The translations under genes and the position numbers were made by a program. Positions 48,845 to 62,180 of a stretch of DNA of 64,000 bases are shown here, one piece after another; positions within the stretch are counted from its first letter, which is position 1, and every line of letters starts with the position of its first letter. The stretch is taken from NCBI GenBank assembly GCA_014155875.1, contig JACEFZ010012630.1, forward strand, positions 16,351 through 80,350, written 5' to 3'. The DNA comes from Cepaea nemoralis (Eukaryota > Mollusca > Gastropoda > Stylommatophora > Helicidae). Below the pieces are notes generated by a model. It ran no database searches. It had not been told where the DNA came from and was given only the letters and a program-made list of their open reading frames with translations.

Positions 48845-51800
48845 TCTCTCTCTGTACTAATCACATGTCTACTTAAATGTGTATTGGAATACTGCTTTGG
48901 TCAGTTTCGTGACGTTTCCCTGAACTGTAGCCAATATCAAATATATTTTAATGTTACTGAATATACCAGAATTCTCCTATTCACTTATGATGGAACAATC
49001 ACTAAGATTTCATAATCAAATCTTGAACTAAGAACTGACAAATAACTAAATATATCCATAAGAGGCAAACAAAACATTAACAAGAGGCAAACAAAACACA
49101 CACAACAAGGAAGCAAAACATCCACAACACGCAAATAAAACACTCACAACAGGCAAACAAAACACCCACAGCAGACAAACAAAACACTCACAACAGACAA
49201 ATAAAACATCCACAACAGACAAACAAAACACTCACAACAGACACATAAAACCTCCACAACAGGTAAATAAAACATCAACAACAGGCAAATAAAACATTTG
49301 TAACTGGCAAATAAAACATCCACAACAGACAAACAAAACATCCACAAAAGGCAAACAGAACATTCATGACAGACAAATAAAACATCCAAAACAGACAAAT
49401 AAAACATCCACAACAGTCAAATAAAACATCCATAACAGGCAAATGAAACATCCACAACAGGCAAATGAAATGTCCACAACAGGCAAACAAAACATCCACA
49501 ACAGGCAAACAAAACATCCACAACAAGGAAGCAAAACATCCACAACAGACAAACAAAACATCCACAACAAGGAAGCAAAACATCCACAACAGACAAACAA
49601 AACATTCACAATAGGCAAACAAAACATCCATAATAAGGAAGCAAAACATCCACAACAGACAAATAAAAACTCACAACAATCAAGCAAAACATCCAGAAAT
49701 GGCAAGCACAAACTATAACAAAGAATACAAAACAAAATGTCAGCACTGACCAGGTGAGCGGCAAGCTGTGTTCACTGGTTTGTTTGTCTTCACTGGTATG
49801 GGTGTGAACGTCCAGGCTGGACAATAGTAGGCTGCAGGGGTTCAACAACATCAGACAATTGATCACAATGTTCATGATTGGTGTAGATTGGTATAACAAC
49901 ATAAGACAATTGATCACAATGTTCATGATTGGTGTAGATTGGTATAACAACATAAGACAATTGATCACAATGTTCATGATTGGTGTAGATTGGTATAACA
50001 ACATAAGACAATTGATCACAATGTTCATGATTGGTGTAGATTGGTATAACAACATAAGACAATTGATCACAATGTTCATGATTGGTGTAGATTGGTATAA
50101 CAACATAAGACAATTGATCACAATGTTCATGATTGGTGTAGATTGGTATAACAACATAAGACAATTGATCACAATGTTCATGATTGGTGTAGATTGGTAT
50201 AACAACATAAGACAATTGATCACAATGTTCATGATTGGTGTAGATTGGTATAACAACATAAGACAATTGATCACAATGTTCATGATTGGTGTAGATTGGT
50301 ATAACAACATAAGACAATTGATCACAATGTTCATGATTGGTGTAGATTGGTATAACAACATAAGACAATTGATCACAATGTTCATGATTGGTGTAGATTG
50401 GTATAACAACATAAGACAATTGATCACAATGTTCATGATTGGTGTAGATTGGTATAAACAACATAAGACAATTGATCACAATGTTCATGATTGGTGTAGA
50501 TTGGTATAACAACATAAGACAATTGATCACAATGTTCATGATTGGTGTAGATTGGTATAACAACATAAGACAATTGATCACAATGTTCATGATTGGTGTA
50601 GATTGGTATAACAACATAAGACAATTGATCACAATGTTCATGATTGGTGTAGATTGGTATAACAACATCAGACAGTTGATCACAATGTTCATGATTGGTG
50701 TAGATTGGTATAACAACATAAGACAATTGATCACAATGTTCATGATTGGTGTAGATTGGTATAACAACATAAGACAATTGATCACAATGTTCATGATTGG
50801 TGTAGATTGGTATAACAACATCAGACAATTGATCACAATGTTCATGATTGGTGTAGATTGGTATAACAACATCAGACAATTGATCACAATGTTCATGATT
50901 GGTGTAGATTGGTATAACAACATAAGACAATTGATCACAATGTTCATGATTGGTGTAGATTGGTATAACAACATAAGACAATTGATCACAATGTTCATGA
51001 TTGGTGTAGATTGGTATAACAACATCAGAAAATTGATCACAATGTTCATGATTGGTGTAGATTGGTATAACAACATAAGACAATTGATCACAATGTTCAT
51101 GATTGGTGTAGATTGGTATAACAACATCAGACAATTGATCACAATGTTCATGATTGGTGTAGATTGGTATAACAACATCAGACAATTGATCACAATGTTG
51201 ACAATTGGTGTAGATTGGTATAACAACATCAGAAAATTGATCAGTGTTCACGATTGGTTTAGATTGGTATAACAACATCAGAAAATTGATCACAATGTTC
51301 ATGATTGGTGTAGATTGGTATAACAACATAAGACAATTGATCACAATGTTCATGATTGGTGTAGATTGGTATAACAACATAAGACAATTGATCACAATGT
51401 TCATGATTGGTGTAGATTGGTATAACAACATCAGACAATTGATCACAATGTTCATGATTGGTCTAGATAGGTATAACAACATAAGACAATTTATCACAAT
51501 GTTGACGACTGGTGTAGATTGGTATAACAACATCAGACAATTGATAACAATGTTGACGATTGGTGTAGATTGGTATAACAACATAAGACAATTGATCACA
51601 ATGTTCATGATTGGTGTAGATTGGTATAACAACATCAGACAATTGATCACAATGTTCATGATTGGTCTAGATAGGTATAACAACATAAGACAATTTATCA
51701 CAATGTTGACGACTGGTGTAGATTGGTATAACAACATCAGACAATTGATAACAATGTTGACAACTGGTGTAGATTGGTATAACAACATCAGACAATTGAT

Positions 51801-53182
51801 AACAATGTTGACGACTGGTGCAGATTGGTATAACAACATCAGAAAATTGATCACAATGTTGACGACTGGTGTAGATTGGTATAACAACATCAGACAATTG
51901 ATCACAATGTTGACGATTGGTGTAGATTGGTATAACAACATCAGAAAATTGATCAGTGTTCACGATTGGTTTAGATTGGTATAACAACATCAGAAAATTG
52001 ATCACAATGTTCATGATTGGTGTAGATTGGTATAACAACATCAGACAATGGACCGTCAATTTAGAAGGACATTAGACTTGTAAAAAACATATATTGGAAA
52101 CAACAAGCTGCCATAAGGATTGATAATGAAGTGGGACAATATCAGCCTATTAAGAGAGGTGTTAGGCAGGGATGTGTAATGTCTCCAGATCTTTTTTTCC
52201 TGTACAGTGAAAATATTTTCAGAAATGTAAAAGATATAAATGGAATCAGCATTGAAGGACGAAACATCAATAACATTAGATATGCAGATGATGCAGTATT
52301 TATTGCAGACAATGAGCAGGACCTGCAACAATTAGTAGATGCGGTTGTTGCACACAGTGAACAACTGGGGTTGGAATTAAATTGTAAAAATAGACAGATT
52401 ATGGTCGTCACTAGGAAGAACGAAGTACCACAATGTAATATTCAAGTAAATGGGAATACTCTTCAACAAGTGAATTGGTACAATTATCTCAGAACAATCA
52501 TAACATCTGATAGGAGATGCCTTGAAGAGATTAGAACAAGAATCACTATGGCGAAAGTAGCCTTTAGCAAGATGAAAAACATACTGACCAGTAAAAAGAT
52601 GTCAACTGAAATGAGAAAAAGAGTGTTGAGGTGCTACATAGAGCCTGTTCTTTTGTATGGATGTGAAACTTGGACAATGAGCAGTCAAGCTGAAAAACAT
52701 CTGGATGGCTGCAGAAATGTGGTTTCTAGAGGAAAATGCAAAGAATACCATGGACAGACAGAAAAACCAATGACCAAGTACTACAGGAGACAAATGAAAA
52801 TCGTAACTGATTAGAGAAATTAGACGTAGACAGTCAAAATTTTTTGGACATGTTATGAGAAGAAATGAATTGGAGAACTTGGTGACAATTGGCAAGATCG
52901 AAGGGAACAGACCAAGGGGAAGACTGAGAAGTAAATACCTGGATGGCTTGGCCACATGGCATGGTCGAGACAGGAACACTGAGCTGATCCACGACTCTGG
53001 TGATCAGTTAAAATGGCGAGTCATGACCGCCCCACTCTTTCCGGCATGGCACATGATTGACTGATTGATATAAACATGCCTCCTGTAGGATTTGTATATT
53101 GCACTTCCTGGCTGTCCAAGGGATTCCTTGTATTCTATGGAGAAAGCACATCTCTGTGGCCTCTAGTTTCTTTAACATTACT

Positions 53183-53216
<34 letters not shown>

Positions 53217-55210
53217 AGTGCCTTGCCAGTTGGCATAGGCATGAATGTCTCTCCACTTATCTAGGTCTTTGGTATTCTGGATCAACTCTGCTGATGATAT
53301 TCCTCCTTTTAGTCCACCATCTCAGTCCATCCAGCATCATTTCTCTTGGTCGGCCCCTGCCTCTCCTCTTCTTTATCTTTCCAGTCATCACAAAGGTTTC
53401 TAATGCCTCGCTTCTCATCACATGACCAAAGAAAGCCTGTTTATCTCATTCTTATTATTTTATATAATTTTTCTAGTTTCATTAGCCCTCTTTCAAGCAT
53501 CCTTCATTATTTTACTCTGGCAGTCCAAGCCATTCACAACAATCATCTCAGAACCACATCTATGTTGTTTCCAAGTTCATCCCAACATGTAACAATAATA
53601 TGGTAACATAAATAAAGAAAAGCACATTACCTTGTCCCAAAACCCAAACCCGGACATACAAGGAACTCTCAACACCAGAAAAGCCCAGCCTTCATCCTCC
53701 ATACACATTGATGATGACACCTTTCAGCTTCCCACTGTTGTTACTACCAACCTGCACAAGATGACAAAGAGCAATATATTCTTCCAGCATTTTCACTGCA
53801 GGAGCCGCGTTAAAGCAGTGTTTGGATGCTCACCTGTCGGCCCCGTGGTCATGGGTTTAATACACATTGGGGTGGATTTCTGTCCCCAAAAAACTGCCAT
53901 TTACTGCCAATATAGTACCTTGCGGTGTATGGCAGGGGGGTTTTGAGCCTGAGGAATTCAGGCCACCTGGCTAGTGCAGCCACTGTGAACTGTGCAGGTT
54001 AGAGTTTGCTTTTTGCCCCAGACAGAAAAAAACTCCACACCTAAACAAGGATTTAAAAACGGGTCTCCCAAAGGAAAATCTGGCATTCTAGCCACTCGGC
54101 CAGCCGCTCCTCAAAAAAAAGGAGGGGGGGGGGGAAGGCAAACTTGAATGTGTAAAAACTGACTAGGCTCCCTCCCAGGTCAGCCCAGCTTAAAGTGGGC
54201 ACCAATTATTGTCTTGGGAGGTAAAGCTGGCTGGTGTGATAGTGGCAACAGCTCTGTGCCCATTGCTCTATACACTCCGTGCCCACTTCTCTATACACTA
54301 ATGGGTCTAGCACCATATGCCCAATGTGCTCTAAGGCGTAAATAAGAGTCCTTGACTTCAGGTACTTATTATTTTCATTGCACAAATTAGGAAGTCTGAT
54401 TGGTTAGTTGTTCAGTTATGAAGCTATCAATTTATGTCAGAGTCTCAACTCAGAACATACTCTATAAGATCTGCAAGGACTCCTGGCACCTTGCTGTCTT
54501 GATAGATGATACGTTATCACATTATGCTTCAAAAAAGATAGAATAACTACAAACCATGGCTGGGACCTGGCATGGAATTATACCTCTACAATAGCACAAA
54601 GCCTGGGCTGAATTTTAGAGACCATGTGTTGCCCATGCAGCATAATCATTATCTCGGCCTGCCTAGCTTACTCCAGAGGAACGTTAACACCAATACATTT
54701 GGAACAAGACAAGCTACAGAAGCTGCCGGATCAGCAAAGCAATTCTCTATCTGTCCACCTGTCGGAGCTCGAGCCTAGACAGTAGCTGACCAAGGCTTAG
54801 GGCCTGGTCTCCCCTGCCGTGACATTTAGTCTTTAGGTTGCATCTCCTCACACTAGGATACGGCTTGTGCCCTCCCAATTGTGCTCCGCTGCTCAAAGCC
54901 ATTGGCACAATGTTGGGGTGTCAGGTATGGTGATCGCTGCCCAACATTCAGCGCTAATAGAAAGCAGGTAGTACCGTCTACTGTTATAAGGTAGCTCAGT
55001 CATATCTGACACAATAGGAAAAGAAATAGTAAACGCGACGACAACAATGAATACAGTAAGAGATAGGAGTAGGAAATAAACAGCTAAAACAGAGCAGAAT
55101 AGATAGGAGATACATAATAGTAAGCATGTATATATATATATTGATATATATAGATAAGTAATGTATATATTATGCATATATTTAAAAAACACACACTACC
55201 ACCACACACT

Positions 55211-55269
<59 letters not shown>

Positions 55270-58148
55270 TATATAATATATAACAATTAATCAATCAAAC
55301 GACCAGTATCTAAAATAAAGAAACACTAACAGGATAATAAATAAACTAGCTGTAGGGACAGGCACTATCCAGTAGCGGTGGAACAAGCATCGAGGATGTC
55401 GGTGACGAAGGAAGGGGTGGAGGACAATAGATAGGAAGAAGAGGATGCCGGTGGTGAGGGAAGGAATGGAGGACAATGGTACGGAGAAATTCTGACAGGA
55501 TGGCATACGTCGGTCTCATGCACAAAGAAAGTCAACAACTCATACCGCCATATGAACCACCCCGATAATAACCAATGCCACATGGGCTGGTTAACATGGT
55601 GGAAAGTTTCTTTTTTTTTCAGAAAATGGACTTCGGACATCTGACTAAGAATCCACATTCACTACAAACATTCAGTCTCCGTGGCTAAGTGATTATGCTG
55701 CCTACGTCATGCACAGACAGTTCTGGGTTCCACTCTGGATTACATCAATCGGTTCAAGAGTGCAATTTTCTCGGAGACTCCTGGGGGTTGTTGCTAGAGC
55801 TACAGAGTTCGTGCTCTATGCAATGCTTTAGGCAGGCTGCCCTGCAGAAAGAGACTTATCCATATGGGATAAAACTCAGTGCAATGCTGCTTGCTTGCTT
55901 GCGTTCACTAACTGTGAACTCCAGCGAGAAGTCGTGCATGTCGGATGAAGACATCCTGTTGTCCAACATCAGTGTGATATCATACCAGACTGAGGTTTGC
56001 ATGAGTATCCGTTGTCCCATGTCTGGCTTATTGGTGTGCAGACTGGTGGTTCCTCGCCGTGCAGGCAGATACTCTCCGACTTCGCAAGAATCAGCGACCC
56101 TACTACGTTAGCCAGGACCCCAAAGGGACCTGTTGCCCAGGACGCACGACTAGGAAGTGTTAGTAGGTCTTGGCCAGTATAAAACCTGGCGATGGTGCCT
56201 TGGAAACACCTCTGCGTCCCACTCAGTGCAATTAGATCAATCTCTCACCTTTTAGACCTTTTCTTTAAACAAAAGTAAGACACACAGGACACTAAATAAC
56301 TGTCAACGATACATTTTTTCGTTTAACCAACAGGAAAACACATTTACACCAACCATTCTCTGACAGTGGCTATAAACATTTTATACATAAAGATTTACAG
56401 TACAATTTGATTCAAAATGTAATAAGAACTTTCAACTCTTAATGTGACAAGCAATGTGGCCTACATTTACATGCACACTATGAGGAGACATAAACTGGAA
56501 AACTCAGAAACAATTGGCAGAAATGATGGGAAAAGAGCAAGAAGAAGGCAGAGAGATAAATATTTGGATGGCTTGTCCACATGGCAAAAACCAAGACAAC
56601 AACACAGACCTGATCGAAGACGCTTATTATCATGGCACATGATGATGATGAAATTTACAGGAATTAATTTAAGGTAGCCCTAATAGGGATGTTGAAGGGG
56701 TTACGGACGCAATTCATAATCCCACATACCACATTCAAAATACAGCTGTGGGCGATTTGACAGCAGATCACAGTGTGTTGGTTTTCATACAATGATATAA
56801 GTGGTGATCGCTCAGAAAGCACTGGCAAACTACTGAATGTAAACTTTCTAAGAAATCACAAACATAAAAGAAATGCTGGTGTTGACTGTGATGTTCTGTA
56901 AATGATATGCAACTAACTAACTATCCAATAGGGATTATTCTTATTTTTTCTGTAGAGATATAGTGGTTAGTGCATTTGTTTATCAAGACTCAGTGATGAT
57001 AGAATTCCTACTCTGGGTCAATACGGCCTTCAAACATCTCATCTCAAGCTCTCCTTTGTTTTGCTATCTCTTATATTTCCTTCCATGTCTTTTTTTTCCA
57101 TTTTTACACATACAGACATGCCAGAGTATAAGGTGGTGAGTACACAGATCTCATGACCAATAATGAATCAATACAAATGGACAGAAGCATGGACAGGGCT
57201 GATAATAATCAATGCAGTACTTATGAGAGTGATGTTAGTCTGACTACACAAACTGGGATTGAAACATGATCAAGCATGTCAATGCTGTCTTGAAGTCATG
57301 AGGAAATATCATAAGAACTCCTCATGGAAACAATAAGCAGAAATACTTAGGAATGGCTGCTGTATCGGAGGATGGAGCATGCATAGGAATGCCAATATGG
57401 AGTGATGACTGTTTGCATAAAATACAATAACACAACACTCCATATTACACATCTTTGTGTTTGATTACTTTCTACATGCACTTGTTTATTCTCCCTATAC
57501 TACTTTGTTGCATGTCCTTATTTAGTCTCCCTATACTACTTTGTTGCATGTCCTTGTTTAGTCTCCCTATACTACTTTGTTGCATGTCCTTGTTAGTCTC
57601 CCTATAACTACTTTGGTTGCATGTACTTGTTTAGCCTCCCTATACTACTTTGTTGCATGTCCTTGTTTAGTCTCCCTATACTACTTTGTTGCATGTCCTT
57701 GTTTAGTCTCCCTATACTACTTTGTTGCACCGTTCCTTGTTTAGTCTCCCTATACTTCTTTGTTGCATGTCCTTGTTTTAGTCTCCCCTATACTACTTTG
57801 TTGATGTCCTTGTTTAGTCCTCCCTATACTACTTTGTTGCATGTCCTTGTTTAGTCTCCCTATACTACTTTGTTGCATGTACTTGTTTAGCCTCCCTATA
57901 CTACTTTGTTGCATGTCTTTGTTTAGTCACCCCTATACTACTTTGTTGCATGTCCTTGTTTAGTCTCCCCATACTACTTTTGTTGCATGTCCTTGTTTTA
58001 GTCTCCCTATACTACTTTGTTGCATGTCCTTGTTTAGTCTCCCTATACTACTTTGTTGCATGTCCTTGTTTAGTCTCCCTATACTACTTTGTTGCATGTC
58101 CTTGTTTAGTCTCCCTATCCTACTTTGTTGCATGTCCTTGTTTAGTCT

Positions 58149-58196
<48 letters not shown>

Positions 58197-61100
58197 TTCT
58201 ATTAATATCACTAAAACAAAATCAATATTATTAATAACCAGACAAAGACTTTAAACTTTAAATTCACACACATCACTTCAACGTCACATCGATAACATGC
58301 CAGTAGAAAGTGTAATTGAGCACAAAACATTAGGCCTCATCATTGACAGAAACTTAACCTTTAATTCCCACGTTCAAGCAAACAAACAGCGAAAAAAGTC
58401 TACCAACTCTCCAAAATTAAAAATTTTCTTGATGAGGACACAAGAAAAATATTCTATATTTCTCATATACAAACACATTTTGAGTATTGCTCTACAATCT
58501 GGGACGGTTGTTCTAATTCAAGCATCAAGCGACTTTACTCACTCCAGAAACGGGCCATGGGTTTAATTTATAGCAAACATTTATCTGACAATCCTAGCCT
58601 GCATAAACGCCTTCAGTTACTACCACTCCGAAAACGCCTGCTTTTTAATAAGGCTAAACTAATCACAAAATCCTACATCGGAATGCCCCAAATTACCTTT
58701 GGCCATTGTTTTAATATAATGCTAGACACAGTAAACGATTAAATGTATAACGCATTCCGAAGCCTAGGATTGACTTATACAAAACAAGCTTAACGTTCTC
58801 TGCAGCTCAGCTGTGGAACGATCTTTCACAAAAATCAAAGACATCACCAATCCCTATAGATATAATCGCAAATTATTCGAACACTATCTCAGTACGAATT
58901 ACCTTCCCCCTTAATAATAGATATAATAACAATAACACAACCCTAGTATAACAGCCAGTCCCTTTTTGGTAGACCAGTATATTCCACATAGCTAATAACA
59001 AGTGTCACACCATTAGTCTAATATTACTGAGTCGTGTAATATTGATGTTCGCATTTTGCCAATGCCTTTATAATGCATATCTTTTATATTGTTTCTGTTC
59101 TCTGTTAGCTTTGAATGATGTGTGACTGGAATAATGTATGAAAGAGAGTGATAGAAGGGCAGAATGTTAGATGGGCTGCGTGCCCAATTCTTAACCCTTT
59201 GAAAGTAAAGTTTGTTCGTTCGTTCGTTCCCTATACTACTTTGTTGCATGCACTTGTTTAGTCTCCCTATACTACTTTGTTGCATGTCTTTGTTTAGTCT
59301 CCCTATACTACTTTGTTGCATGTCTTTGTTTAGTCTCCCTATACTACTTTGTTTGCATGTCCTTGTTTAGTCTCCCTATAACTACTTTGTTGCTATGTCC
59401 TTGTTTAGTCTCCCTATACTACTTTGTTGCATGTCCTTGTTTAGTCTCCCTATACTACTTTGTTGCATGTCCTTGTTTAGTCTCCCTATACTACTTTGTT
59501 GCATGTCCTTGTTTAGTCTCCCTATACTACTTTGTTGCATGTCCTTGTTTAGTCTCCCTATACTACTTTGTTGCATGTCCTTGTTTAGTCTCCCTATACT
59601 ACTTTGTTGCATGTCTTTGTTTAGTCACCCTATACTACTTTGTTGCATGTCCTTGTTTAGTCTCCCTATACTACTTTGTTGCATGTCCTTGTTTAGTCTC
59701 CCTATACTACTTTGTTGCATGTCCTTGTTTAGTCTCCCTATACTACTTTGTTGCATGCACTTGTTTAGTCTCCCTATACTACTTTGTTGCATGTCTTTGT
59801 TTAGTCACCCTATACTACTTTGTTGCATGTCCTTGTTTAGTCTCCCTATACTACTTTGTTGCATGTCCTTGTTTAGTCTCCCTATACTACTTTGTTGCAT
59901 GTCCTTGTTTAGTCTCCCTATACTACTTTGTTACATGTCCTTGTTTAGTCTCCCTATACTACTTTGTTGCATGTCCTTGTTTAGTCTCCCTATACTACTT
60001 TGTTGCATGTCCTTGTTTAGTCTCCCTATACTACTTTGTTGCATGTCCTTGTTTAGTCTCCCTATACTACTTTGTTGCATGTCCTTGTTTAGTCTCCCTA
60101 TACTACTTTGTTGCATGTCCTTGTTTAGTCTCCCTATACTACTTTGTTGCATGTCCTTGTTTAGTCTCCCTATACTACTTTGTTGCATGTCCTTGTTTCG
60201 TCTCCCTATACTATTTTGTTGCATGTCCTTGTTTAGTCTCCCTAGACTACTTTGTTGCATGTCCTTTGCAGGACACTGTGATCAACCCCAGGTTGATTTT
60301 CTGCTGTGGCCAAGGAGTTACCAACACAGTTCCCAATCCTGCATACCACGTTCGAAACACTGCTGCGGACGATTTGGAAGCAGACCACCTTTGCATGGAT
60401 TTTGATACAATGGTATGAGTGTCGGTCGTTCAGAAAGCAATGGCAAACTACTGAACGTAAACTTGTCAAGAAATCACAAACAGCAAAACAATGCTGGGGT
60501 TGATTGTGATGTCCTGTATAGGATAAGCAACTAACTTTTTAATACTACTTTGGCTAGCAGTAAGGGAGTGAACTAAACACTATGCTAACGTGACATTTTA
60601 TGCTTTATAGACATCAATTAAAATGAGAGAACCAGACAAACCTGGTATTCTGCATAATAAGGTGTTCTCTTGCCGAGCATCTTCATGTTTGTGTGTATAT
60701 CAAGGTGTAGCTTGACAGGCCTGGTGATCAATAAGAATGATATAAGCACACACAGTGAACCCTAGTTCATGCATATTTACTATATTTTGTTCCTTTTCTC
60801 ACTATCCAGGTAACTGTGGTTTCAGGTTTTTAAGAAATAGCAGAAGAAACCAAAACAGAAAACTGAAATAGAAGACTTTTGGGATATTGATAGCATACTC
60901 CTGACATCGACTAAGCTGTTACATCACATACTACAACAACAAAAAATCTGCCAAAAAGATTTTCAAAGAACCATCTGAGGCATAGAAAAAAGAAAATGCA
61001 GTAAATGACAAGCAGTAAGATATGAAAAACACACAGAATAACAAGCTAGAAAATGAATGCCCACAGTTCTTTATGGAGCACAGGTATTTAACCAGTTGTT

Positions 61101-62147
61101 GCCAAATCGTCCTACATTTTGCTATATTTTCCATGTTCTGCATTGTGTTTTCAATTTTATCTGTTCACAATCTCTCACCTCCTCCCCTTCTGTCATAGAC
61201 ACACCCACACAGCCACAAACGTGGATACATATCTTTTGGTCTCTATATCTTGTCCTATGTTTATTGGAATTTAAATGACCTTGAAGACTATAAGAAGTCT
61301 CTGACAAGAGGTGACAATGTCTCCTTCTGTGATTCTGTCTGTATCAAGATGTGCTACAGAGTTTGTGCACTGTGTTGAGAACTTCCTTGTGTGATCAATG
61401 GGAGAAGACCGAAGCACTTACAGAAGTATCTGTGTGCAATGAAGTTGATCCCTTAGAAGCATAATTCCTCAATAAGATTGTCTAGCTATGATATCAACTG
61501 GTTTCCTCAACCTGAATTTAATAATTAAAATAAGGTACATGCTAATTACCGGCTCTGTGATAAAGGGGTTACTGATGCAATTCGTAATCCCGCATACAGA
61601 GGTCAAAACACAACTGTGGGTGATTTGGCAGCAATCTGCATATGGTTTTCATACAATGGTATGAGTGCCGGTTGTTCAGAAAGCAATGGCAAACTACTGA
61701 TAGTAAATTGGCCAAGAAATTACAGACAAAAATGCAGGAGTTGACTGCGACACATTGTAAAGGATATGCAATCACACATGTTAATAAGAAAACAGGATTG
61801 TCAATACATCCCTAAATGAATAGAGAAACAGAGGCAAAGTCTGAGAACTTGTCTAAACCAACAAATTAGAAAGAACCTACATCTACCACAACATGCCACC
61901 TAGCAGAATCTGGGCATATTACAAAGAGGCCTTCCAAGTACTACTTAACACAAATAACCAATGGCTGCTGAACTTTGCAGAGGCAGCTGCAATTATGTGT
62001 GTAAATCTTAATTATGCAAAGAAAAAGACATGATCATCTCATTAAAATGACTGTGGTAACATCAACAGTGAAACATATGACAATTTGTTGTGTATTTTCA
62101 GGAAAAAAGCTTCATTACAATGTTTTAATATATGAGGGGGAAAAAAA

Positions 62148-62180
<33 letters not shown>

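Noticed and set aside
49606..52059. Long repetitive membrane-like proteins on both strands (up to 502 residues)
   Set aside because: By-products of the 51-bp array. Phase slips at single-base indels join different frames, and there are no flanking exons or start context.
55365..55658. 97-residue minus-strand frame as the missing AOX/XDH exon
   Set aside because: No FRGFG-type or other family motif, and it lies on the wrong side of the recognisable VGSNNSG exon start.
59357..60418. 353-residue Cys/Leu/Tyr-rich plus-strand protein
   Set aside because: Translation of the 36-bp minisatellite running into a SINE.
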